A stretch of 64,000 nt of DNA from Myxococcales bacterium (GCA_020633315.1 JACKDV010000001.1:558001-622000), one strand, 5' to 3'. Counted from the first letter of the stretch, positions 43,087 to 52,067 are shown. The notes: generated from the letters alone by a model not told the origin. Made by a program: numbers and translations.

Positions 43087-44367
43087 TCACCCGTCGATCT
43101 TGCTCCAGCCCGGCGAGGGAGGGAACGGTCGATCGCGGTAGCCTGCGGGATCGTCGCGACGGGCCTGGGACACGAGGCGGTTGAGCTCCTCGCGCCAGGG
43201 CGGGGGCGGAGGATCGCCGGCGAGGCGGGCCAGGTGGGCGCAGTACGGCCACTGCGCGGGGCCGTAGCGCAGGCGGTGGCGCAAGGGGACCCCTGCGGCA
43301 GCGAAGCGGGCATCCCGCAGCCCGGCGAGGGCGAGCATCTGCGCGGGCGCGGGCAGGGAGGCTGGGCCCACGAGCGCGCGTGCCCACAGCCGCGCCTGTC
43401 GGGCCATCAGCGGGAAGGGGACGATCTGGAAGGGCAGCCCCACCAGGGCCAGGGTGGGGGCGTGGGCGCTCACGAGATCGAGGTGGAGCGGGAAGGGGCG
43501 CGAGTCATCGAGCTCGAGCGGCCCCGTGGGGTGGAGGAACGGCAAGGCGTAGCGATAGCCGGTGCACAGCAGCAGGGCGTCCACGCCGGTCTCGCGGGTG
43601 CCGTCGGCCAGGTGCAGGGCGTGGGGCTCGAGCGCGGTGATGGGCGGGCGGTGGCACAGCACGCCGCGAGGGCCCCGGTGGTCGGTGCGGGGCAGGCCGC
43701 GGCCGCAGAGGATCACGCGGCGGGCCACCGTGGCCAGCTCGAGCGAGAGGTCGAGGCCGGACGCCTTGGCGCCCAGCAGGGCGATGCTCAGGCCGGCGAA
43801 GGCGGAGGGCTCGCGATAGTCGTGGCTGTGCAGCACCCGGCCGCCGAAGGCATCGAGGCCGGGCAGCGCGGGCACGCGGGGCTCGTGGTAGTGGCCATTG
43901 CAGACGGCGACCGCGTCGAAGCGAGCCTCGTGCACGCCGGTGGCCTCGCGCCAGCGCAGGCGCCAGCTCGCGGGCGGGGGGAGGCCGGGGCGCCACGGGC
44001 CGTCGTGGGCGTCGCGGGGCGAGAGCTCGGTGACGGTGCAGCCGAAGCGGACGTGATCGACCAGGTCGAACGCGCGCGCGAAGGCATCGAGGTAGCGGTG
44101 CACCTCGGCGTGCCCCGGGAAGCGCCGGGGGTCGCCCGCGCCCTGGTCGACGAAGGGGAGGTCGTCGAAGGCCATGAGGTCGCGCGGCAGGTTGGTGCGC
44201 AGCGAGGCGTAGAGCGGGCCGTGATCGGGCCCGGGCTGGGGGTCGTAGATCCAGGTGCCGCCGGGTCGAGGGGCGCGCTCGAGCACGGTGGGATGCAGGC
44301 CCTCGCGCCGCAGCTCGAGGGCGGTGACCAGCCCCGCCGCGCCGGCGCCGATGACCGCGACCTGCAT
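43087..44367 (-). CDS. Flavin-containing monooxygenase-like protein
   Basis: A 426-residue FMO/Baeyer-Villiger-type enzyme. The FAD Rossmann motif is VIGAGAAGLVTALELRREG at the N-terminus; GTWIYD follows. The family fingerprint FGGRVLHSHDYR sits near residue 175, and the second nucleotide-binding motif is altered (LLGAKASGLDLSLEL). LLLCTGYRYALPFL completes the fold. FMOs oxidise N, S or carbonyl groups with NADPH and O2. The substrate is unknown. Confidence 0.85.
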   Translation of the reverse strand: MQVAVIGAGAAGLVTALELRREGLHPTVLERAPRPGGTWIYDPQPGPDHGPLYASLRTNLPRDLMAFDDLPFVDQGAGDPRRFPGHAEVHRYLDAFARAFDLVDHVRFGCTVTELSPRDAHDGPWRPGLPPPASWRLRWREATGVHEARFDAVAVCNGHYHEPRVPALPGLDAFGGRVLHSHDYREPSAFAGLSIALLGAKASGLDLSLELATVARRVILCGRGLPRTDHRGPRGVLCHRPPITALEPHALHLADGTRETGVDALLLCTGYRYALPFLHPTGPLELDDSRPFPLHLDLVSAHAPTLALVGLPFQIVPFPLMARQARLWARALVGPASLPAPAQMLALAGLRDARFAAAGVPLRHRLRYGPAQWPYCAHLARLAGDPPPPPWREELNRLVSQARRDDPAGYRDRPFPPSPGWSKIDG

Positions 44368-44420
44368 GGGCGGGCACCATGGGGCAGGGCTCGTCCGGGG
44401 TCAACCGCGTCGCGATCGCA

Positions 44421-45977
44421 TCAGTCCACGCTGCGCCCCAGCCCGGGACCGCGGGGCAGGCGATCGTCCTCGCGCACCCGCAGCGCGAACCGGCGTCGTC
44501 GCGCGGCCTCCTGCTCGTCGTCGGAGCCCGGGGGCACGCGAGCCTCGGCCGCGACGATGCGTTGCTGCCAGGCGCGGCGCCCATCGTCGCGCGCCCGCAG
44601 CTCGTCGAGCAGCCAGGGCAGGGCCCCGCGCAGCGCCGAGGAGGCCGCCTCGTCGCTGGCGCGATCGAGCAGGGGCAGCAGGGCATCGGGGCGCTCGCGC
44701 AGCAGCAGCAGGGCTCGCCCCAGCGCATGGCCCCGCGAAAGCCCGTGGCGCGGCGCGTCCTCGATGAGCATCGCGGCCCGCTCGGCCACCTGCTCGGCCG
44801 CCGGCCACCCGGGCTCCACCGCGGAGGCCAGCGTGCCGGGACCCTCCTCGGGCGGAGCCGAGGACAGCGCCCGCGTGCGCTCGAAGCGATGCTCGAGCAG
44901 GCGCAGGTACTCGCCCTGCTCGGCGCGTGCCAGCTCGTCGCGCATACGCTGCTCCACCGCGGCCAGCCCGGGCCCGTCGGGCTGGCGCCCCTCGGCCAGC
45001 GCGTGGGCGAGCGCCAGGTCGACGAAGCCGTGGGCGAGCAGGCGCTGGATCGCGTTGGGGGTCGGCAGCAGCGGGCGCGGGGCCCAGGGGCGGGCCCCCG
45101 GCTCGGCCAGCCTCCGCTCGATGCGAGCCCGGGCCCCGTCGCCGTGCAGGTACCCGCGGGTCAGCTCCAGCTCCACCGCGAGCCGAGCCGCGTCGCCCTC
45201 GCTCGGCCCGCCCTCGAGCGCCAGCGTCAGCTCGAGCAGCCGGGTCTCGAGCTCGCCGAACAGCGGCGCCAGCCCGGCCACGCGGTTGCGCCAGTACGAG
45301 GAGCAGAATTCCCGGCCGTAGTGCAGCGCGCGACCGCTGAGCAGCCGCCCGAACGGCCCGGGCGGGCGCCCCACCGTCACCCCCAGCTGCTGCGTGGCCT
45401 GCAGGTAGGCCTTGGCCAGGTACGCGCGCGCGCGGGTGCGCTCGGCCAGCGGCAGGCCGGGGGTGGCGACGAGGCCGTGGGCCTGCTGCACCCGCGCGAG
45501 CACCTCGTCGTCGATGGGGCTCACCACTGCATGCGCCGGGTCGGGCAGGGGCCCCGCCACCGCGGGCATGCGCTCCTGGGCCACCAATCGGGCCAGGCCG
45601 CGCAGCTCGGGGTGCGCGTGCAGGCGAGGCGAGAGCGCGGCCGCCTCGTCGGGGCTGCGCACGGCCAAGAGCGCCGCCCGGGCCACGATCGCATCGAGCG
45701 GTCGCTCGGGGCACAGCCAGGCCAGCAGCACCGCGTCGTGGTCGTCCTCCAGCGTGCGCTCGGCCAGCGCATCGCAATCGTCGATCGGCGAGGGCTCGGT
45801 GCTCTCGGGCGGGTCGAGCTCGGGCCGGTCGGCGAGTCCCGTGGGCTCCGCCTGCGAGGTGGTCGGCGTTGGCGTTGGCTCGTCGTCGCCGCGGCCCCAC
45901 AGCCACAGGGCCAGCAGCACCGTCCCCACGCCCAGGCCGATGCTCAGGCGCCTCGCGGTGGTCGGCCCCACGGGCAT
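44421..45977 (-). CDS. Hypothetical membrane-anchored helical protein
   Basis: A 518-residue protein not recognised. One TM near the N-terminus (LSIGLGVGTVLLALWLWG), a Thr/Pro/Glu linker and then a long Ala/Leu/Arg-rich helical region, possibly TPR- or HEAT-like, with a WRNRVAG...LFGELETRLLEL motif. It starts 9 bp after the PilZ protein on the same strand, so the two are probably cotranscribed and may act together. Confidence 0.6.
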   Translation of the reverse strand: MPVGPTTARRLSIGLGVGTVLLALWLWGRGDDEPTPTPTTSQAEPTGLADRPELDPPESTEPSPIDDCDALAERTLEDDHDAVLLAWLCPERPLDAIVARAALLAVRSPDEAAALSPRLHAHPELRGLARLVAQERMPAVAGPLPDPAHAVVSPIDDEVLARVQQAHGLVATPGLPLAERTRARAYLAKAYLQATQQLGVTVGRPPGPFGRLLSGRALHYGREFCSSYWRNRVAGLAPLFGELETRLLELTLALEGGPSEGDAARLAVELELTRGYLHGDGARARIERRLAEPGARPWAPRPLLPTPNAIQRLLAHGFVDLALAHALAEGRQPDGPGLAAVEQRMRDELARAEQGEYLRLLEHRFERTRALSSAPPEEGPGTLASAVEPGWPAAEQVAERAAMLIEDAPRHGLSRGHALGRALLLLRERPDALLPLLDRASDEAASSALRGALPWLLDELRARDDGRRAWQQRIVAAEARVPPGSDDEQEAARRRRFALRVREDDRLPRGPGLGRSVD

Positions 45978-45986
45978 CGCCGCGGG

Positions 45987-46604
45987 CTACTGCTCGACGA
46001 GGCGGCGGATGACCTCGCGGAGCCGGTGCACCCCGCCCATGTCGCGGGCCAGGAACTCCAGGCCCACGCCGTCGGGGTTGTCGGTGTTGCGCACCACCGC
46101 CAGCACCTCGAGCGGCCGCGCGCTACCGGGGGGCGTGATCTCCACGATCACCTCGGAGCCCGACGGGGGCGGCTCGGCGGTCAGCAGCAGGGCGCCGCCC
46201 TCCGAGATCTCGGAGAGCGCGGCGATGGTGGAATCGGTGCTGCCCTGCAGCCGCCAGCTCACCTCCACCAGCACCGGCAGCCGCACGTGACGACGGCGCG
46301 CGGTCAGCTTGATCTCGGAGGTCGCCACCTTGCGCAGGAACTCGAGCTTGCGCCACTCGGTGCCGGTACAGCGGAGCATCCCGCCCGCTCGCACGCGCAG
46401 CCGCGGTCGCGCGGCGTGCCACTCCGTGCCGATTGCGCGCACCATCATCTTGCCGGGCAGCTCCGGGAAGTAGATCTCGGTCAGGACCTCCTCGCCGGCC
46501 TCGAAGGAGTCGGTGGTGAAGACCTGCAGAGCGTTCGCCTCACCGGTGGACATGGCCTCGGTGAAGGCTTCTGCGGAGGGGTAGTGGCAGCGAATTTTCC
46601 GCAA
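45987..46604 (-). CDS. PilZ-domain protein
   Basis: A 205-residue protein with a degenerate N-terminal PilZ-like domain (CHYPSAEAFTEAM, EEVLTEIYFPELPG) and a C-terminal canonical PilZ domain: RRRHVR (c-di-GMP-binding Arg box), ISEGGALL in place of the (D/N)xSxxG motif (Glu instead of Asp/Asn), and GVGLEFL. It probably binds c-di-GMP, though the substitution could weaken this. The start codon is TTG at 46604; an ATG at 46553 would cut the first domain. A TAGCCT element lies 35 bp upstream. Confidence 0.8.
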   Translation of the reverse strand: MRKIRCHYPSAEAFTEAMSTGEANALQVFTTDSFEAGEEVLTEIYFPELPGKMMVRAIGTEWHAARPRLRVRAGGMLRCTGTEWRKLEFLRKVATSEIKLTARRRHVRLPVLVEVSWRLQGSTDSTIAALSEISEGGALLLTAEPPPSGSEVIVEITPPGSARPLEVLAVVRNTDNPDGVGLEFLARDMGGVHRLREVIRRLVEQ

Positions 46605-46682
46605 TGGAAACTACATCTCCGTAAGGGGGCGTGTCGCAGAGGCTAGCACACGCGGCTTGGGGCTGGCCGTTCGGTCGACCGT

Positions 46683-48137
46683 TTAATTTCGGCCCCTTCG
46701 GCTGCGTCGGCGCAGGCCGAGCACCAACAACGGGAATCCCCAGGCGAGCCCGGGCGGGCGGCCTCGTTGCGCGCATCCGCAGCCCGCGTCCTCGCCCTCG
46801 CCGAAGCCGGGCGGCAGCGCTCGGCCCCCTTCGTCCTCGCTGCCGGCCGAGGGATCGTCGTCCGCGGGGAGATCATCCCCGCTGGTCATCCCGGTGCCAC
46901 CCGGCGGATCACCGGTCCCATCGATCGGGCCCTCGTCACCGCCGGTGTCCTCCGATCCGCCGGTCTCGTCTCCGCTGCCCACCGGGTCGAGGGCGATCAC
47001 CAGCCTCGCGCCGGGATACACGGCCACGTCCACCATCGCGCCGCCGTCGAGGAAGCCATCCGCGCTCACCTCGAGCCCGTGCTGCCCCTGCGCGACACCG
47101 CCGAGCACGAAGCGACCCTCGCCATCCACGTCGAGGGTGGTCGTGCCGTCGAGGGTCACGCTCGCGCCCTCGGCCGCCACCGCGGCCGGATCGCAGCTCG
47201 TCTCGAGGTCGCCGAGCCACGCGTAGCCCTCCTGCGCCAGCGCGCCCGCGCAGGGCGAGCCGCCCGTGTCGAAGCTGAGCCGGGCGTGCCCCGCCATGTC
47301 CGGGCTCTGGTGCAGCACCCTCAGCGTGGTCCCGGCCGGCACCTGGCAGCGCTGGTCGTCGGCGAGCTCGGCCGCGTCCTCGAGGGTGGCCTTGATCCAC
47401 GTGCTGGCGGTGGTGGTGAGCTCGCAGGCCCGGCTGCGATCCACCACCACGCCGTGGATCTCGCCCTGCGGGACCACGTCGCGCACGAGCGCCATGTACA
47501 GCTCCCAGTCCCACAGCGGCCCGGGATCGGTGTGCGTCTGGTTGGGCAGCTCCACGTGGCCCACGATGTGATCGCGGCTCACCGGGATCCCGTGCTGCTC
47601 GCACAGCCAACGGGTGAGGCGGGCCGAGCTCAGGTAGGTCTCCCAGGTGTACCAGCCGGTCTCGGCCACGAAGCCCTCGTGCTCGATGCCCAGCGCGTAC
47701 GAGTTGGAGTTGCCCACGTGCCACGCCCGGTCGTCGTCGCGGACCATCTGCGTGACCTCGCCGTCGGCCGAGCGCATCACGTAGTGCGCCGAGACGTTGG
47801 CCGCGGGGTTCTGGAACCACGAGATGCTGCCCGCGTAGTAGCCCTGCATGGTGTGCACGACCACGTAGTCGTACGAGACGATCCCTCCATTGGTGTAGTT
47901 GGAGGGATCGGCGGGGGTGAAGCCCACCGCCAGCGGGTAGTCCGGGTCGGCGCCCGAGCTCGGCGGCACCACCAGGTTGGGGTCGTCGTACTCGGGCGGG
48001 CGCTGGTGGTGGTCCACGTAGTCGGGCCCGACCAGCTCACCGGGCCCCGGTGGGTGAGCCGGGGGCTCCGCCCAGGCCACGCCCGGGACCGCAAGGGCCG
48101 CCAACACCGTCCATCTCGCGCTCCTGGGCCCTTGCAT
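46683..48137 (-). CDS. Secreted N-acetylmuramoyl-L-alanine amidase with MYXO-CTERM-like tail
   Basis: A 484-residue exported amidase_2-family peptidoglycan hydrolase. The signal peptide ends near AWA-EPP (residue 24). The zinc-dependent catalytic domain (about residues 85-230) has YVVVHTMQGYYAGS, NVSAHYVM, GIEHEGF and VELPNQTHTDPG, with two zinc His and the acidic/His residues of the family. A PEGA/Ig-like region and an acidic Gly/Asp/Thr linker follow. The end has Cys-Gly-Cys, a hydrophobic segment and an Arg-rich tail, as in MYXO-CTERM surface-sorting signals. GAGGAG 8 bp before ATG 48137 decides the start. Confidence 0.88.
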   Translation of the reverse strand: MQGPRSARWTVLAALAVPGVAWAEPPAHPPGPGELVGPDYVDHHQRPPEYDDPNLVVPPSSGADPDYPLAVGFTPADPSNYTNGGIVSYDYVVVHTMQGYYAGSISWFQNPAANVSAHYVMRSADGEVTQMVRDDDRAWHVGNSNSYALGIEHEGFVAETGWYTWETYLSSARLTRWLCEQHGIPVSRDHIVGHVELPNQTHTDPGPLWDWELYMALVRDVVPQGEIHGVVVDRSRACELTTTASTWIKATLEDAAELADDQRCQVPAGTTLRVLHQSPDMAGHARLSFDTGGSPCAGALAQEGYAWLGDLETSCDPAAVAAEGASVTLDGTTTLDVDGEGRFVLGGVAQGQHGLEVSADGFLDGGAMVDVAVYPGARLVIALDPVGSGDETGGSEDTGGDEGPIDGTGDPPGGTGMTSGDDLPADDDPSAGSEDEGGRALPPGFGEGEDAGCGCAQRGRPPGLAWGFPLLVLGLRRRSRRGRN

Positions 48138-48159
48138 CCGCAGTGCTCCTCGCGCACAC

Positions 48160-48188
48160 ATTATCCGCAGGTGTGTGACACTGGGCAA
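48160..48188 (-). promoter_or_regulatory. Sigma70-like promoter of the amidase gene
   Basis: Minus strand: TTGCCC, 17 bp, GATAAT. Predicted start of transcription is about 15 bp before the ATG and the leader carries GAGGAG. One of the best promoter matches in the window. Confidence 0.6.
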
Positions 48189-48244
48189 GCGCTTAGTACG
48201 GTGGTGGCCATGACGAGGATTACCCGTCGTGGGATGGTCCGGGC

Positions 48245-48997
48245 GTGTCCCCAGACCGAGCCGAGCGCGAGGGTCCTCGTCCGGTGGTGCTCGTGCCCAC
48301 CTACTGCGAGCGCGAGAACCTCGACGCCATCCTCGACGCCATCCTCGACGCGCAGCCGAGCTTCCACGTGTGCGTGGTGGACGACGCGAGCCCCGACGGC
48401 ACCGGCGAGATCGCCGACGCGCGGGCGGCCGACGACGATCGGATCCACGTGGTGCACCGCGTGCGCAAGGACGGCCTGGGTCCCGCCTACCTGCACGGCT
48501 TTCGCTGGGCGCTCGCGCAGCCCCAGCGCTTCACCCACGTGTTCGAGATGGACGCCGACTTCTCGCACGACCCCCGCTACCTCGGTCCCATGCTGCGGCG
48601 CGCCGAGCAAGACGGCGACGTGGTGGTGGGCTCGCGCTGGGTGCCGGGCGGCGGCATCGAGGGGTGGAGCAAGCTGCGGCTGGGCATCAGCTTCGGCGGC
48701 TCGTTCTACGCCCGGCAGGTGCTCGGCGTCGCGCTGCGCGATCTGACCGCGGGCTTCGTGTGCTGGCGACGACGGGTGCTCGAGACCCTGCCGCTGACCG
48801 AGGTGCGCAGCCGGGGCTACGGCTTCCAGGTGGAGATGAAGTACCGCGCGCTCGTGGCCGGCTTCCGCGTGGTCGAGCACCCGATCGTCTTCCCCGATCG
48901 CCAGCGCGGCGAGTCGAAGATGTCCATGCGGATCTTCTTCGAAGGCGCGCGCTCGGTGTGGTGGCTACGGCGAGCGCTTCCGCGACCGCCCGGGTGA
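48245..48997 (+). CDS. GT2-family dolichyl/polyprenyl-phosphate mannosyltransferase-like protein
   Basis: A 250-residue DPM1-type glycosyltransferase that would load a sugar from a nucleotide donor onto a polyprenyl phosphate. Motifs: VVLVPTYCERENL, VCVVDDASPDGTGE, the metal-binding MDADFSHDP, VVGSRWVPGGGIEGW, GFQVEMKYRA. It lacks the C-terminal TM pair, so it is a short soluble or peripherally bound form. GTG start; no clear Shine-Dalgarno. Typical product is a lipid-linked mannose for envelope glycosylation. Confidence 0.88.
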   Translation: MSPDRAEREGPRPVVLVPTYCERENLDAILDAILDAQPSFHVCVVDDASPDGTGEIADARAADDDRIHVVHRVRKDGLGPAYLHGFRWALAQPQRFTHVFEMDADFSHDPRYLGPMLRRAEQDGDVVVGSRWVPGGGIEGWSKLRLGISFGGSFYARQVLGVALRDLTAGFVCWRRRVLETLPLTEVRSRGYGFQVEMKYRALVAGFRVVEHPIVFPDRQRGESKMSMRIFFEGARSVWWLRRALPRPPG

Positions 48998-49070
48998 GCT
49001 CGCGCTGGAGCACCACGCAATGGGCGGGGTGGGCCTCGTCGACGACGATGGCGTTCCCTTCGGCACCATG

Positions 49071-49093
49071 CGCGGCGCCGCGGGGGCGCCGCG
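49071..49093 (+). terminator. Hairpin downstream of the glycosyltransferase gene
   Basis: CGCGGCGCC and GGCGCCGCG flank GCGGG, about 75 bp after the stop. No T-tract. Moderate support as a terminator. Confidence 0.45.
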
Positions 49094-49190
49094 TCGATTC
49101 CATGCGTGGCCGACCAACAGGGCGACGATCCCAGCCTCATCGACGCGTGGGCCATCGCCCGATCGGGGCCGGCGGGTCCGCGGTTGCTGG

Positions 49191-49196
49191 TAGCAT
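49191..49196 (+). promoter_or_regulatory. -10-like element TAGCAT before the fibrinogen-domain lipoprotein
   Basis: TAGCAT ends 7 bp before the GTG at 49204, with no Shine-Dalgarno. Confidence 0.45.
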
Positions 49197-49203
49197 CCCC
49201 GCC

Positions 49204-50250
49204 GTGACGACCACGCGGAGCTGCCTGGTGGGAATGGCCTTGGTGCTCGGCTGCACGCCGACGACGACGGGCGCCGGCGGAGCGACGGCGGCCGGCCTGG
49301 GCTCCTCGAGCTCGGGGGCCATCGGCCTGGACACCACGACCACCGCCAGCGCCGACGACACCGGCGTCGGCACCCAGGCCGGATCGAGCGGCAGCGAGGG
49401 CTCGGATCCCGAGACGGGCTCCACCGACGACAACGCCGGGGACTCCAGCGACTCGGGCTCCACCACCGAAGGCCTGTGCACCGAGCAGGACGAGTGCCCC
49501 GGCGCGGTCTGCTTCGAGGGCGCGTGCGTGTCGGTGGCCTCGTGCCGGGAGCTCGAGGAGCTCGACGCGGGCGACGTGCTCGGCAGCGGGGTCTACGAGC
49601 TCGACCCCGACGGCGAGGGCGAGCTGCCGCCCTACGAGGCCTACTGCGAGCTCGAGCTGATGGGCGGGGGCTGGACGCTGGTGCTCAAGGCCGACGGGCA
49701 GAGCGACGTGCTCGGGTGGAGCTCCGAGCTGTGGACCAACGAGAGCACCTACCAGCCGCAGTACCCCGACCTCGACCACCACGAGGCCAAGCTCGCCAGC
49801 TACCTGCACGTGCCGCTCTCCGAGATCCTCGTGGGCATGGAGCAGCCCATCGGCACGGATCCCACGCCGAGCCTGCAGTGGCTGAGCCTGCCCATCGCCG
49901 GCAGCTCGCTCCACGCCCTCATCTCCCCGGGGACCCACGTGCCCACCTCCCTCGGCCGCGACGCGTGGAAGGGCCTCATCGCGGGCTCGAGCCTCCAGTA
50001 CTCCTGCAACCGCGAGGGGCTCAACGTGATCAGTGACGACCCCGCCTACGTGGCGCAGCGCATCGGCATCATCGCCAACGAGGCCGCCGACTGCTACTGG
50101 GCCGACTCGCGGCTGGGCGTGGGCGGCAAGTCGGGCAACGCCACGATGTACTGCGGCGTCGATCCGAACCCCACCGGCAACTTCGCCGGCTGCAGCCCCG
50201 ACAACGGAGACGTCAATCTGCCCGCGTTCGCGGTGGTGCTCGTGCGCTGA
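49204..50250 (+). CDS. Lipoprotein with fibrinogen-like C-terminal domain
   Basis: A 348-residue protein. The signal CLVGMALVLGC gives a lipid Cys near residue 17. A 70-residue Ser/Thr/Gly/Asp linker and a small Cys module (CTEQDECPGAVCFEGAC) follow, and then a fibrinogen-related domain: CRELEELD, GVYELDPDG, YCELELMGGGWTLVLKADG and a C-terminal part with VGGKSGNATMYCGVD. Bacterial members of this family occur in myxobacteria and are thought to bind surfaces or glycans; the function is inferred. Probably outer-membrane anchored. Confidence 0.82.
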   Translation: MTTTRSCLVGMALVLGCTPTTTGAGGATAAGLGSSSSGAIGLDTTTTASADDTGVGTQAGSSGSEGSDPETGSTDDNAGDSSDSGSTTEGLCTEQDECPGAVCFEGACVSVASCRELEELDAGDVLGSGVYELDPDGEGELPPYEAYCELELMGGGWTLVLKADGQSDVLGWSSELWTNESTYQPQYPDLDHHEAKLASYLHVPLSEILVGMEQPIGTDPTPSLQWLSLPIAGSSLHALISPGTHVPTSLGRDAWKGLIAGSSLQYSCNREGLNVISDDPAYVAQRIGIIANEAADCYWADSRLGVGGKSGNATMYCGVDPNPTGNFAGCSPDNGDVNLPAFAVVLVR

Positions 50251-50309
50251 GCGCCCATCGCCTCGCCCCTGGTCCCGCGCGCCCGGCTCTGCTAACGAAG
50301 GGGCCGCGC

Positions 50310-51203
50310 ATGGCGACCAAGGTCTTCCTGTCCACCTGCTCCGATCCGCTCGATCCCGAGGACGCCAAGATCAGCGTGTTCGATCGCGGCTTCCTGTACG
50401 GCGACAGCGTCTACGAGACCATGCGCACCGCGGGCGGCCACCCCCTCGAGCTGCGCCGCCACCTCGATCGCCTGCGCCGCAGCGGCGACGGCATCGGCCT
50501 GGAGATCCCGTTCTCCGACCAGCAGCTCGGCGACGCGATCGCCCGCACCCACGCCGCCACCGGCAACGAGGAGAGCTACGTGCGCCTGGTGGTCACCCGC
50601 GGCTCGGGCCGGGTGATGCTCGACCCGCGGCACAGCGAGGACCCGCTGCTGGTGGTGATCGTCAAGCCGATCGAGCTGCCCCCGCCCGAGGCCTACGAGC
50701 GCGGGATCGCGGCCGTGATCGTGGGCATCACCAAGAACCTCGGTACCTCGCTCGATCCCACCATCAAGTCGGGCAACTACCTCAACAACATCCTCGCGCT
50801 GCGCCAGGCGATCGCGGCCGGGGGCGACGATGCGATCATGTGCAACCCCGAGGGCGCCGTCTCCGAGGGGGCCACCAGCAACGTGTTCATGGTCCAGGAC
50901 GGCCGCGTGCTCACCCCCAGCCTGCGCACGGGGCTGCTGCCCGGCATCACGCGCCAGGCGGTGTGCGAGCTGGCCACGGCCGCGGGGGCTCCGGTGGAGG
51001 AGACCACGATCATGCCGGCCCAGCTCCGCGCGGCCGACGAGGTGTTCCTGACCAGCTCGGTGCGCGGGATCATGCCCGTGACCCGGCTCGACGGGCAGCA
51101 GGTGGGGGACGGCCACGCGGGCCCGGTCACCCGGCGGCTGCACGAGGCCTACCTGCAGTACGTGGAGCGGGCCAAGGCCGAGGCGATCGCCCTGGGCTAC
51201 TGA
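50310..51203 (+). CDS. Class IV PLP-dependent aminotransferase
   Basis: A 297-residue fold-type IV enzyme of the branched-chain/D-amino-acid aminotransferase and aminodeoxychorismate lyase superfamily. DRGFLYGDSVYETMRT opens the active site; the PLP lysine is in PTIKSGNYLNN; EGATSNVFMVQDGRVLTP binds the PLP phosphate. Substrate preference cannot be decided: IlvE-, Dat- and PabC-like enzymes all share these motifs. TAACGA ends 11 bp before the ATG. Adjacent genes give no pathway hint. Confidence 0.85.
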   Translation: MATKVFLSTCSDPLDPEDAKISVFDRGFLYGDSVYETMRTAGGHPLELRRHLDRLRRSGDGIGLEIPFSDQQLGDAIARTHAATGNEESYVRLVVTRGSGRVMLDPRHSEDPLLVVIVKPIELPPPEAYERGIAAVIVGITKNLGTSLDPTIKSGNYLNNILALRQAIAAGGDDAIMCNPEGAVSEGATSNVFMVQDGRVLTPSLRTGLLPGITRQAVCELATAAGAPVEETTIMPAQLRAADEVFLTSSVRGIMPVTRLDGQQVGDGHAGPVTRRLHEAYLQYVERAKAEAIALGY

Positions 51204-51225
51204 GCCGGCGTGGGCCGCGGGAGGC

Positions 51226-51993
51226 TCAGCCCGCGCTCTCGAGCTCGAGCTCACCCGAGTCGAGCTCGAGCCGGTAGCTACGCTCGCCATCGAGGACCAG
51301 GCGGGCGGTGCCGTCGCCGAGGAAGGTCAGCTCTGCGTCGACTCGGAAGCTCGCCTCGGCCCGGGAATCACCGCGCTGGGCGAAGCGCTCCGCGTCGATC
51401 TCGTAGGTGATGGTGCCCTCCAGCCGTCCGGTATGGGGCTCGAGCTCGACCCCCTCGTAGCGAGCCCGAAGCTCGAGGTCGAGGCTGCGCTCGACCTCAC
51501 GATGGAGGGCCATGAAGTCCGAGGAGAGCTCGAAGCCGGCGCTGCCCTCGAAGGTCACGTGCGAGGACTGCAGGCCCGCCAGCGACCACGTGCCCTCTCG
51601 GCTCACCTCGGTGTCGTAGCGCGACGTGCTCAGGCTGCCGTCCCACGCCACCTCCACGTCGGCCGTGTCCGTGGTCTCGTCGCAGGAGGCCAGCGCCTGG
51701 CCCGACGCATTGGCGCACGCGATCGAATAGGAGTAGTGGAGCGACCCGTGGGCTCCGTGGACCGTGCCGTCCTCTGCGGTCTGCATGCCCCCGGGGACCT
51801 CGCCCGTGGAGAGCTCGATTGCATCCTCCATGGCCGCAGCCTCTCCCTCCTCCGACGCGACGAGGCTCGACATCGCGACGGCCACGTCGTCGTAGTCCTG
51901 CTCGTCGGGCTCGTCGGGCTCGTCACAGCCCGCCGAGACCAGCGCGAGGGAGCCGAGGAGGAGGACGGGGAGGACGCGATGGAGGCTCGTCAT
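51226..51993 (-). CDS. Putative lipoprotein, beta-rich
   Basis: A 255-residue protein with signal LPVLLLGSLALVSAGC (lipid Cys near 22) and a following DEPDEPDEQDYDD acidic linker. The mature domain consists of many short strands (WDGSLSTSRYDTEVSREG, VTFEGSAGFELS, LEGTITYEIDAERF). No family recognised; similar in style to the lipoprotein at 42333-42968. It is the last gene of the high-GC part before the secondary-metabolite region. Confidence 0.65.
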   Translation of the reverse strand: MTSLHRVLPVLLLGSLALVSAGCDEPDEPDEQDYDDVAVAMSSLVASEEGEAAAMEDAIELSTGEVPGGMQTAEDGTVHGAHGSLHYSYSIACANASGQALASCDETTDTADVEVAWDGSLSTSRYDTEVSREGTWSLAGLQSSHVTFEGSAGFELSSDFMALHREVERSLDLELRARYEGVELEPHTGRLEGTITYEIDAERFAQRGDSRAEASFRVDAELTFLGDGTARLVLDGERSYRLELDSGELELESAG

Positions 51994-52045
51994 GGCCGGG
52001 GAGCTTGCAGCCCGCGTGCCACCACCGAAGTCGAGCGATGCCGAG

Positions 52046-52067
52046 GCCCCGCGACCGCTCGCGGGGC
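52046..52067 (-). terminator. Hairpin downstream of the radical SAM gene
   Basis: GCCCCGCGA and TCGCGGGGC flank CCGC. It lies about 120 bp beyond the radical SAM stop in the direction of transcription, and may end the 55.2-52.2 kb operon. Confidence 0.45.
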
